This document shows positions 6,145 through 10,877 of a DNA stretch of 10,877 bases, piece after piece (within the stretch, counting starts at the first letter, position 1; every line of letters starts with the position of its first letter). The notes beneath the pieces were generated by a model, which made no database searches, was not told the DNA's origin, and worked only from the letters and a program-made list of their open reading frames with translations. Where the stretch lies: NCBI GenBank assembly GCA_030596405.1, contig JAUVKB010000061.1, forward strand, positions 1-10,877, given 5' to 3'. This DNA comes from Deltaproteobacteria bacterium (GTDB taxonomy: Bacteria > Desulfobacterota > Desulfobacteria > Desulfobacterales > JAUVKB01). The translations under genes and the position numbers were made by a program.

Positions 6145-6867
6145 ATGAAACTGGAAGATCTTGGGATTGACTCACGGACAGGGCATCATAACAAAGTGCT
6201 GACGCATGCGGAGAATTGTTTTCTTGGGCTGTTGTGGATTGACCATGTGGGCGAGGATAATAAGATCAGTGCGGATGAGCTGGCAATTAAATTTTATCAT
6301 GCTCTTGAAGACCTCTCGATGCCCGAAGAAGATTTGCTATTGATGCTCAATGGCTACAGGCAGTATGCGGTGAGAAAACTCGGTTTGCTGAAACGCAACG
6401 TCCGGCGTATGCATAATCATCTACTTATGCAGCATGATCACATTTCCATTTTGTCGAAAGCCGGCAACGGCGGCGGGTACTGGGTTGCGGATAGCGAGGA
6501 AGAGGGCGATAAATTTTTTGATAGTTTTCGTCAGCGCGGGATAACAGGATTTCGTAAGGCATCCCGGGGAAAAAAATCGGTCATGGTTGAGATGATGACG
6601 CAGCTTTCTTTTGAGTTTGAGGAGCTGGTTGATAAGTCAGGGGCCAGGGACCAGGGGCCAGGGATCAGGAGGGATGGAGCGCCGGCTGCGATTGCTGTTG
6701 TGGATGCGTTTTTAGAGAGGATGATGAAAAACCCGGAGCAATATTCAGAGGATCTGAAAAAAATTGGGAAGAAATTCGGATCGGTTCTGCTGCCGAAAGC
6801 GCAGGTGTCGGCGATGCAGGCGAAGGCAGCGGAGCTGCAGGAGATACTGTCAGAATTAACAGTATGA
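6145..6867 (+). CDS. Early phage protein with a winged-helix-like segment
   Basis: The 240-residue product starts at ATG 6145, after AAGAGGTAAG. Residues about 80-135 (VRRMHNHLLMQHDHISILSK, GNGGGYWVADSEEEGDKFFDSFRQRG) resemble the helix-plus-wing pattern '(H/I)L....(I/V)LS..G.GYW.....E...F..S.R.RG' seen in phage winged-helix proteins. The C-terminal third (AVVDAFLERMMKNPEQYSEDLKKIGKKFG, AKAAELQEILSELTV) is helical. Residues about 164-175 (SGARDQGPGIRR) are encoded by a GGGGCCAGG microrepeat inserted in frame between these parts. A role in early replication or regulation is possible from position and fold, but unproven. Confidence 0.7.
   Translation: MKLEDLGIDSRTGHHNKVLTHAENCFLGLLWIDHVGEDNKISADELAIKFYHALEDLSMPEEDLLLMLNGYRQYAVRKLGLLKRNVRRMHNHLLMQHDHISILSKAGNGGGYWVADSEEEGDKFFDSFRQRGITGFRKASRGKKSVMVEMMTQLSFEFEELVDKSGARDQGPGIRRDGAPAAIAVVDAFLERMMKNPEQYSEDLKKIGKKFGSVLLPKAQVSAMQAKAAELQEILSELTV
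6636..6669 (+). repeat. CAGGGGCCAGGGAC microrepeat within a gene
   Basis: About five copies of a 6-8 base unit (CAGGGGC, CAGGGAC, CAGGGGC, CAGGGAT, CAGG) keep the frame of the 240-residue protein and form a flexible Gly/Arg/Gln-rich linker. The same family begins the patch at 5455. Confidence 0.6.
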
Positions 6868-6879
6868 AGGAAGGTTTTA

Positions 6880-6942
6880 GCCACAGACCAGGCGTCGCCT
6901 ACGGCTATGCCCCGGCAAGCTACACACGGACACACACGGATA
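6880..6942 (+). repeat. CCACAGAC / ACACACGGAC microrepeat in the gap before the cassettes
   Basis: The gap contains GCCACAGACC, an interposed GC-rich stretch of about 30 bases, and then ACACACGGACACACACGGA. The interposed stretch has no recognisable function. The patch lies between the stop at 6867 and the left border of the cassette array at 6965. Confidence 0.5.
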
Positions 6943-6992
6943 AAAGTTTTCCGTTTATTACACTGTTAGCGGGTAGATTAGGAGATATGACA

Positions 6993-7199
6993 ATGAGCAT
7001 TAATAATTTATTTACAAGTAACGACTTTGTGAAGGGCATTGTAAATTATGTCGGAGAAACAAGATTGCCGGATTATTTGTTTAGTCAAGCCTGCGATGAA
7101 TATGAAATCGATGAAGATGAAGCAATGCAGTTATTAATGGATTCATCTGATTATGAATTTATAAGGGTTGACGAAGGATGGACAATTAACGCCCGCTAA
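6993..7199 (+). CDS. Cassette 1: small acidic protein, unknown function
   Basis: The start at ATG 6993 is preferred because AGGAG (6980-6984) is eight bases upstream; an ATG at 6987 in the same frame is too close to it. The 68-residue product is acidic (MSINNLFTSNDFVKGIVNYV, then DYLFSQACDEYEIDEDEAMQ and SSDYEFIRVDEGWTINAR). Its stop TAA (7197-7199) is part of the attC R'' box, as is usual for cassette genes. The frame is open upstream to 6864, but that part is repeat and cassette border. The small, strongly acidic form recalls DNA-mimic or anti-restriction proteins, but nothing specific is recognisable. Confidence 0.75.
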   Translation: MSINNLFTSNDFVKGIVNYVGETRLPDYLFSQACDEYEIDEDEAMQLLMDSSDYEFIRVDEGWTINAR

Positions 7200-7291
7200 C
7201 CAGTCGTTGCACACAACACCAGAAGCATGGGCATTTTGAGATTCGCAAAGTTATCATTGGCTTCTGGTGTATGTGAACTAAATCGTTATAC
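7194..7291 (+). other. attC recombination site 1
   Basis: R'' is CGCTAAC (7194-7200) and R' is GTTATAC (7285-7291). The L'' arm GTTGCACA (7206-7213 approx.) pairs with TGTGAAC except for one extrahelical G. The stem continues with ACACCAGAAGC against GCTTCTGGTGT (11 bp) around a long terminal loop. The unpaired spacer is CAGTC on one side and TAAATC on the other. Of the three sites it has the longest loop. Confidence 0.85.
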
Positions 7292-7305
7292 CCTGGGGAA
7301 TATAT

Positions 7306-7590
7306 ATGCCTTGCTACAAACAATATAACTCCGAGCGTGAGCACACGGGCTTTCTTTGTGGGCGATTCGGAGAGCATTGCCGGGAATGTGGCGATGTAGC
7401 AGATTATCTCTGCGATTATCCTGTTGGCGGCGGCAAAACTTGCGACAGACCGTTATGCAAATACCATGCGGTGGAAATTGGCCCCGACCTACATTATTGT
7501 CCACACCATTATGCAGAGTGGTCAAATTTCCGAGATGGTGGCGGTGTTGAAAGAGAATTGCAAAACGTTCTGCCCTACAAAGGGGCATAA
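7306..7590 (+). CDS. Cassette 2: Cys/His-rich, probably zinc-binding protein
   Basis: The 94-residue product starts at ATG 7306, with GGGGAA about eight bases before it and 20 bases after the cassette border. It has a dense metal-ligand set: Cys25 and Cys28 (HCREC), Cys36, Cys46, Cys51, His54, Cys65, His67 and His68 (HYCPHH). The spacing suggests two zinc sites of a B-box or treble-clef kind. Flanking parts are polar, without membrane segments. The stop TAA at 7588-7590 is within attC2. Function is unknown; zinc folds of this type often bind protein or nucleic acid. Confidence 0.78.
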   Translation: MPCYKQYNSEREHTGFLCGRFGEHCRECGDVADYLCDYPVGGGKTCDRPLCKYHAVEIGPDLHYCPHHYAEWSNFRDGGGVERELQNVLPYKGA

Positions 7591-7641
7591 CCAGCCATGC
7601 AGCAGACGCAAAACGCAGCGCTGCTGATTAGGTCGTTAGCC
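7585..7641 (+). other. attC recombination site 2
   Basis: R'' GCATAAC (7585-7591) and R' GTTAGCC (7635-7641) flank a short site. L'' ATGCAGCAG pairs with CTGCTGAT with a single extrahelical G. An inner CGC/GCG pair closes the loop. The spacer is CAGCC opposite TAGGTC. At 57 bases it is near the minimal attC length. Confidence 0.87.
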
Positions 7642-7656
7642 ATCAAAGAGAAAGTT

Positions 7657-8304
7657 ATGGAAAGCAAGCTATTAAATACCGATTGTATAGACTATATGAG
7701 GAAACAACCAGACCTATCTTTTGATTTAGCTATTGTTGACCCTCCATATAATGTTGGGGCAAGTGACGGAACCTTTGGGAATAAAGGTATTTACACAAAG
7801 AGAGGTAAAAAATTAAAACACTATGCAAACCACAATAAAGTCCCTGGCAAGGTGTATTTTGATGAACTTTTCAGGATTAGTGTCCACCAAATAATTTTTG
7901 GAATGAATTATTTTCCTCAACACCTATATCATAGCGGAGCTATTATTTGGGATAAAAAACTTACCGGGTCCCCAATGTCAGAATGCGAAATCGCTTTTCA
8001 GTCGTTTAATAAGTTAGTTAGAAAATGTGAATGTGAATGGAACGGTTTTTTAAAAGGTGGAGAGAGGGGTTCAAGGATACACCCAAACCAAAAACCAATA
8101 GCCCTATATCAATGGTTATTCGAAAAATTTACAGAGAGAGGGCAGAGGGTGATTGATACCCACTTGGGAAGCGGGTCGAGTGCTATAGCAGCGCATTATG
8201 CCAAGCTAAATTTTGTTGGATGCGAACTTGATGAAACTTATTATGCGCTTACTTGTAAAAGAGTGAAAGAATTAACTCGACAGCTCAAGCTGTTTGATGG
8301 CTAA
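7657..8304 (+). CDS. Cassette 3: beta-class DNA methyltransferase (probably N6-adenine)
   Basis: The 215-residue product from ATG 7657 has the catalytic motif DPPY at residues 28-31, and HPNQKP at 142-147. The AdoMet-binding motif is DTHLGSGSSA at 167-176, followed by GCELDETYY at 188-196. The order catalytic motif, variable region, AdoMet motif is that of beta-class enzymes such as CcrM and M.HinfI, and DPPY favours N6-adenine. The frame is open to 7597, but that part is attC2. No restriction enzyme gene adjoins it, so it is an orphan enzyme that could protect phage DNA. Base composition is visibly AT-richer than the neighbouring phage genes, which supports separate origin. The stop TAA lies in attC3. 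Confidence 0.92.
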   Translation: MESKLLNTDCIDYMRKQPDLSFDLAIVDPPYNVGASDGTFGNKGIYTKRGKKLKHYANHNKVPGKVYFDELFRISVHQIIFGMNYFPQHLYHSGAIIWDKKLTGSPMSECEIAFQSFNKLVRKCECEWNGFLKGGERGSRIHPNQKPIALYQWLFEKFTERGQRVIDTHLGSGSSAIAAHYAKLNFVGCELDETYYALTCKRVKELTRQLKLFDG

Positions 8305-8359
8305 CCAGGCGTTTCACCGTGACCCTAAAACGCAGGGCAGGTGAACTATATCGTTACGA
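8299..8359 (+). other. attC recombination site 3 and right border of the array
   Basis: R'' is GGCTAAC (8299-8305) and R' is GTTACGA (8353-8359). L'' GTTTCACC pairs with GGTGAAC with one extrahelical T. A further CCCT/AGGG pair lies inside. The spacer is CAGGC opposite TATATC. All three sites share TAACCAG at the left side, suggesting a common source integron. R' runs directly into the ribosome binding site of the next phage gene. Confidence 0.87.
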
Positions 8360-8369
8360 AAGGACAAAA

Positions 8370-8573
8370 ATGAAAATGATCCCGGATAAAGAATTGATAC
8401 GGCGGGTAAAAAGCATTTGCGGGACGTCGGTGGATGAAGCAGGGATTGATATTAAGAATGAAGAAAATCTGCAGATATTGGAAGCTTGTCTGCATTATGA
8501 AATACAACACATGAACAGGTCAACCATGTTCCGGAACTTAAAGGCACGGATTAAAAAACTGGAAAAAAAATGA
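8370..8573 (+). CDS. Small basic helical phage protein, unknown function
   Basis: The 67-residue product from ATG 8370 is preceded by GAAAGGAC. That ribosome binding site begins one base from the attC3 R' box, so it belongs to phage DNA right of the insertion. The frame is open back to 8319 through attC3, which is not coding. The sequence (MKMIPDKELIRRVKSICGTS, then LQILEACLHYEIQHMNRSTM and LKARIKKLEKK) is helical and ends in a coiled-coil-like basic segment. The stop overlaps the next start (ATGA). No family recognised. Confidence 0.65.
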   Translation: MKMIPDKELIRRVKSICGTSVDEAGIDIKNEENLQILEACLHYEIQHMNRSTMFRNLKARIKKLEKK

Positions 8574-9130
8574 AATTGATTTGTCCCAGCTGCGGGGCAG
8601 TGCATAGCGCGGAGGCGTGGCAGAATGATCCGGTTGCGAGGCAATGTTTAAAGTTAGTTTCGGAGATGCCGCATGCTGTGGGGAGCCGGTGTTTTGCTTA
8701 TCTTGCGCTATTTAGAAAACAAGGGAACTCCCTGCGATGGAAAACGGTTTTAAATTTACTTTTTGACCTGAAAACAAGGGCCTCCAAACCTTATGTACAA
8801 TGGAAAGGGCAGGTTGCCAGACCGAGTTCTGCGGCTATATGGGGCCAGGCAATGGATAGGGTGATTGAAAACCCTCCCCCAAGCTTGCCGCTGAAAACAC
8901 ACGGCTATCTGCGATCTGCCGTATATGATATAGCGAACAATCTGGACCGTAAGACGGAAGTAAAAAAGAACCAGTCTGAGAGAGACGGCAGCTTTCATCC
9001 TCGGCAACCCAGCGAAGTCCAGGAGCCGGAAAGAATTACAGGCGAAGAAATGAAGGCTATCAGAAGAAAGAATTTTAGCAAAAAGATAATCACGAAAGCA
9101 CGAAGGGACGAAAACACGAAAAATGGATAA
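8570..9130 (+). CDS. Phage early protein with N-terminal zinc-knuckle
   Basis: The 186-residue product starts with MKLICPSCGAVHSAEAW; Cys5 and Cys8 look like half of a zinc ribbon. The middle part (VARQCLKLVSEMPHAVGSRCFAYLALFRKQGNSLRWKTVLNLLFD in outline) is helical. Proteins with this start and size occur in Mu-like phages of related hosts, but their role is not established to my knowledge. It could be a replication or DNA-binding protein. The C-terminal KKIITKARRDENTKNG is encoded by a microrepeat patch that reaches into the start of com. ATG 8570 is coupled to the preceding stop, and the end overlaps com by eight bases. Confidence 0.7.
   Translation: MKLICPSCGAVHSAEAWQNDPVARQCLKLVSEMPHAVGSRCFAYLALFRKQGNSLRWKTVLNLLFDLKTRASKPYVQWKGQVARPSSAAIWGQAMDRVIENPPPSLPLKTHGYLRSAVYDIANNLDRKTEVKKNQSERDGSFHPRQPSEVQEPERITGEEMKAIRRKNFSKKIITKARRDENTKNG
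9086..9122 (+). repeat. Second copy of the CACGAAAGCACGAA microrepeat
   Basis: This 37-base patch matches 5615-5651 in about 34 positions. It is read in frame as the end of the zinc-knuckle protein and abuts the com start codon at 9123, placing the repeat exactly at a gene junction, as with the first copy. Confidence 0.65.
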
Positions 9131-9320
9131 AGCTACAAGATCGGTAAAATGCAAAAAATGCGGGCGGCTTCTATTTAAAGGGAAGTACTGGGACGTTGAA
9201 ATTAAATGTCCGAAATGCGGCTATATCCAAACGCTGAAAGGTCAACACAAGAAAAATGTTGACATATTGTATAAAAGAAATAAAATAGCACAACATATAG
9301 AGCGATCCGATCGCCAATAA
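9123..9320 (+). CDS. com: Com-like zinc-finger translational regulator
   Basis: The 65-residue protein has the Com pattern: RSVKCKKCGRLLFKGKYWDV, EIKCPKCGYIQTLK, with Cys10, Cys13, Cys29 and Cys32 as zinc ligands. In Mu, Com binds the mom mRNA and opens its ribosome binding site, allowing production of the DNA-modifying Mom protein. No mom-like gene lies in this window; after com come a double hairpin and the lysis genes. The only DNA modification gene in view is the cassette methyltransferase 800 bases upstream. The family match is firm; the RNA target is unknown. A start further upstream is excluded by the preceding gene's frame and the repeat. Confidence 0.85.
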   Translation: MDKATRSVKCKKCGRLLFKGKYWDVEIKCPKCGYIQTLKGQHKKNVDILYKRNKIAQHIERSDRQ

Positions 9321-9326
9321 AATTCT

Positions 9327-9351
9327 GCCGGGCTGATAAAATCAGCTCGGC
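9327..9351 (+). other. 10-bp hairpin after com
   Basis: GCCGGGCTGA (9327-9336) pairs with TCAGCTCGGC (9342-9351), one G-T pair, loop TAAAA. There is no T-run, but a terminator hairpin follows 13 bases later. It could be part of a two-hairpin terminator or a protein-binding RNA structure. Confidence 0.55.
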
Positions 9352-9364
9352 ATAGAGGCTTACG

Positions 9365-9412
9365 AAGCCCGGTTTTTCTGGAGAAATATCTCCAGATGGC
9401 CGGGCTTTTTTA
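9365..9412 (+). terminator. Rho-independent terminator closing the early operon
   Basis: AAGCCCGG (9365-9372) pairs with CCGGGCTT (9400-9407). Within the loop CTGGAGA (9378-9384) pairs with TCTCCAG (9389-9395). The stem is followed by a run of six T at 9406-9411. The terminator ends 14 bases before the endolysin start and separates early from lysis/late genes, so a promoter for the latter, or read-through under antitermination, is needed. Confidence 0.8.
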
Positions 9413-9425
9413 TTGGAGAATCAAG

Positions 9426-9899
9426 ATGGCATTTGACAAAAAACAGTTTCGAGATCTCATTCAGCGCACGCTGAGTGACCTCGGTATGAACTCTGAGGCT
9501 GCCGTAAATCTTCTTCTTGGCACTGCCGCCCAGGAGTCACGATTCGGGACATATCTTCGGCAGATCGGAGGCGGCCCCGCCCTGGGTGTATTTCAGATGG
9601 AACCCGACACTGAATTAGACATCTGGAATAATTACCTTCGTTATAGGGCTGAGCTTACAGGCGTTATCGCAAATATGACCGGGGAAATATGTCCTTCTTC
9701 AATAGCCCTGGAATCCAATGTGGCCTACCAGATCGCAATGACCAGGATTCATTATCGAAGGGTACCTTATGCATTCCCAAAGGCAAATGACATTGCCGGC
9801 CTGGCGCGATACTGGAAACGGCACTATAACACTCATCTTGGAGCCGGGACAGAAGAAGAATTTATCAACAACTACGCTAAATACGTAATGGAGAAATAA
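9426..9899 (+). CDS. Putative endolysin (lysozyme/transglycosylase-like)
   Basis: The 157-residue product starts at ATG 9426 after TTGGAGAATCAAG; upstream in-frame codons are terminator sequence. Glu37 in LGTAAQESRFGTYLRQ is placed like the catalytic Glu of lysozyme-like folds, followed by GVFQMEP at 54-60, which matches the 'G.(F/M)Q' motif of soluble lytic transglycosylases. The C-terminal half has IAMTRIHYRRVPYAFPKAND and GLARYWKRHYNTHLGAGTEE. No signal peptide is visible, so export would depend on the holin encoded next (one base between the genes). The exact cleavage type cannot be set from sequence. Confidence 0.75.
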   Translation: MAFDKKQFRDLIQRTLSDLGMNSEAAVNLLLGTAAQESRFGTYLRQIGGGPALGVFQMEPDTELDIWNNYLRYRAELTGVIANMTGEICPSSIALESNVAYQIAMTRIHYRRVPYAFPKANDIAGLARYWKRHYNTHLGAGTEEEFINNYAKYVMEK

Positions 9900-9900
9900 C

Positions 9901-10548
9901 ATGAGCTTTGACTGGAAATCGGTTTTATCTGCGGTTGGGCCAACAGCATTGTCTTTCATACCAGGTGTCGGGCCGGTCCTCTCAGGGGCTGCGAAGATTG
10001 CATCAATAATTGGAGGCGACGCCGGACAAAAAATCGAGGCCGGTCTTAAAACCGTCACAGACGGTTTATCTGAAGTCGGCAAGGCGCCTCTCACCCCTGA
10101 TCAGCAAATAGAGATGGATAAGGCCAGGATGATGACAGAGGTAGAGCTGAAAGAAATCGGCTATAAAACAAAAAAGCTGGATTACGACGATCAGGCTGGC
10201 GGGCGAGATGTCATCAAAACCGCCCTCATGAGCACAGATCCTTTAGTGCGGCAGGCCCGTCCTAAAATGATGGTACTGCTTGGTAAGTCCGCTGTTGGCT
10301 ATACGATTTTCACGCCCGTCGTAGTCGCTATTTGTGCAGCTTTAAATGTCGATAAAGAACTGCTCGATCTGATTGTTAAACTGATCCTCTGGCAGGGCGC
10401 AACCCTGTGGGGAGCATTCACAACATCTTTCACCGGATACACCGTAGCAAGAACCGCAGATAAGAAAATAGCAAGCGCGCATGAATTGGGCGCTGATCAA
10501 TCAAAAATGCTGGGTATTCTATCAAAACTTGGGAATAAAATATCATAA
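9901..10548 (+). CDS. 3TM-type holin
   Basis: The 215-residue protein has three hydrophobic segments: residues about 12-37 (FIPGVGPVLSGAAKIASIIG in part), 123-149 (MMVLLGKSAVGYTIFTPVVV onward) and 153-183 (LLDLIVKLILWQGATLWGAF onward). The helical charged part between the first and second, and the DPLVRQARPKMM motif at 113-124 before the second, match the Holin_3TMs family of Mu-like phages. It would form holes in the inner membrane and release the endolysin encoded immediately upstream. A hydrophilic C-terminus follows. Confidence 0.85.
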   Translation: MSFDWKSVLSAVGPTALSFIPGVGPVLSGAAKIASIIGGDAGQKIEAGLKTVTDGLSEVGKAPLTPDQQIEMDKARMMTEVELKEIGYKTKKLDYDDQAGGRDVIKTALMSTDPLVRQARPKMMVLLGKSAVGYTIFTPVVVAICAALNVDKELLDLIVKLILWQGATLWGAFTTSFTGYTVARTADKKIASAHELGADQSKMLGILSKLGNKIS

Positions 10549-10764
10549 ATGGATATATGCGACGAAGCAAATGCCCGGGCGGATTTATTCAGGGAAAATG
10601 TGTTAAATGCGGCAAGGCAAACGGAATTTGAACTGCCTCTTTTCATCGGCGGTGTCCGCTGCTGTCTCGACTGCGAGGGGCCGATTCCGGCGGAACGGCT
10701 GAACGTCAATCCTGATGCCGTCCGGTGTGTCGAATGCCAGACCAGGAGGGAAAAAGATGATTGA
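10549..10764 (+). CDS. TraR/DksA-type zinc-finger protein
   Basis: The 71-residue product follows the holin stop without gap. The C-terminal half is the TraR/DksA zinc finger, CLDC at residues 39-42 and CVEC at 60-63, with the family segment GPIPAERLNVNPDAVRC. The N-terminal helix is short, as in TraR rather than DksA. TraR acts in the secondary channel of RNA polymerase without needing ppGpp. Phage copies may redirect transcription, and in Mu-like phages they regularly sit between lysis and morphogenesis genes. Confidence 0.88.
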   Translation: MDICDEANARADLFRENVLNAARQTEFELPLFIGGVRCCLDCEGPIPAERLNVNPDAVRCVECQTRREKDD

Positions 10765-10877
10765 ACCGATGAGCTGGCAATTCATGCTGTTTTTAATCGG
10801 TCTTATCGCCGCATGGAGTTTGGTAATTATTGCGACACTCCGGTGGATACAGGATCGGTCAACGAGAAGACTTGAGA
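10757..10877 (+). CDS. Small membrane-anchored phage protein, DUF2730-like (partial)
   Basis: From ATG 10757, which overlaps the TraR-like gene by eight bases and has GGAGGGAAAAAG before it, 40 codons are visible. They encode MIEPMSWQFMLFLIGLIAAW, a continuing hydrophobic SLVIIATLRW and then charged IQDRSTRRLE. One N-terminal transmembrane helix followed by a probable coiled coil is the layout of DUF2730 proteins found after TraR-like genes in Mu-like phages. The assignment is by position and layout only. Confidence 0.6.
   Translation, partial: MIEPMSWQFMLFLIGLIAAWSLVIIATLRWIQDRSTRRLE

Larger units (their letters stand above)
6966..8353 (+). mobile_element. Array of three integron gene cassettes
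   Basis: Three units, 6966-7285, 7286-7635 and 7636-8353 (320, 350 and 718 bases), each contain one plus-strand ORF starting 20-27 bases after the left border and ending inside an attC site. Each attC R'' box is complementary to the G-TT junction at its own cassette start: CCCGCTAAC with GTTAGCGGG at 6965, GCATAAC with GTTATAC at 7285 (one mismatch), and TGATGGCTAAC with GTTAGCCATCA at 7635. This is the expected signature of units that were once circles. No tyrosine-recombinase integrase, attI or Pc promoter is in the window. The array lies in one orientation with the phage genes, so phage early transcription would express it. Confidence 0.88.
586..10877 (+). mobile_element. Mu-like transposable prophage, left/early part (runs off the right edge)
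   Basis: A MuA-type transposase, MuB-type ATPase, GemA, Com, endolysin, 3TM holin and TraR/DksA-type zinc finger all lie on the plus strand in an order familiar from Mu-like phages. The left end was not located. I could not identify a reliable TG terminus or transposase-binding repeats in 145-738, so the start given here is simply the ner-like remnant. No Mor/C activator or structural gene is in view. The early region is long and carries an integron cassette array at 6966-8353. Confidence 0.85.

Noticed and set aside
6864..6992. Longer cassette 1 protein starting at 6864
   Set aside because: The extension is encoded by microrepeat DNA and crosses the cassette border at 6965/6966. A good RBS favours ATG 6993.
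7211..7270. 11-bp inverted repeat after cassette 1 as a transcription terminator
   Set aside because: There is no T-run after the stem. The arms fit into a complete attC structure with R/L boxes and an extrahelical base.
7597..7656. Longer methyltransferase starting at 7597
   Set aside because: The extra 20 residues would be encoded by attC2, and homologous beta-class enzymes start near the residues encoded from 7657.
971..10785. Minus-strand open frames opposite the main genes
   Set aside because: They lie antisense to well supported genes, have low-complexity or Cys/Arg/Pro-rich products, and lack ribosome binding sites. Only the 260-565 frame on the minus strand has independent support.

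Overview
The window reads as the left and early part of a Mu-like (transposable) prophage, most likely in a Desulfobacterota/'deltaproteobacterial' host. The phage assignment rests on gene content and order: an upstream regulator, a DDE transposase of the MuA type, a MuB-type AAA+ ATPase, a GemA (Mu gp16/DUF1018) protein, a string of small early genes, a Com-type zinc finger, then endolysin, 3TM holin, TraR/DksA-type zinc finger and the start of a small membrane protein. The host assignment is inference from moderate GC and from short-period degenerate repeats typical of such genomes.

Layout. 1-700 is a boundary zone. It holds the end of an unidentified gene, a terminator, a minus-strand GIY-YIG-like gene interrupted by an in-frame TGA, and the C-terminal stub of a Ner/XRE-like helix-turn-helix gene. 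738-4136 is the transposition module (regulator, A, B), with genes overlapping by a few bases. 4139-6867 is the early accessory region: winged-helix protein, GemA, an apparently stand-alone MuA-type beta-barrel domain, a one-helix membrane protein, three unrecognised genes, and many microrepeat patches. 8370-9320 holds two more early genes and com. A double hairpin/terminator at 9327-9412 separates this from the lysis genes (9426-10548) and the beginning of the late region.

The most striking part is 6966-8353. Three consecutive ORFs are each followed by an attC recombination site of the integron type. All three have R''/R' boxes, L''/L' boxes with one extrahelical base on the L'' side, an unpaired spacer, and the stop codon TAA lying inside R''. 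Each R'' is complementary to the junction at the start of its own cassette (9 of 9, 6 of 7 and 11 of 11 bases), as expected if each unit was once a closed circle. So three integron gene cassettes (a small acidic protein, a Cys/His-rich protein, and a beta-class adenine methyltransferase) sit inside a transposable phage with no integrase in view. They were apparently inserted at a secondary G^TT site directly in front of a phage ribosome binding site. The phage could carry cassettes between hosts, and the methyltransferase could modify phage DNA.

A second theme is the presence of several short-period degenerate repeat families at gene junctions and, in frame, inside proteins (transposase linker, the 240-residue protein, C-termini of GemA and others).
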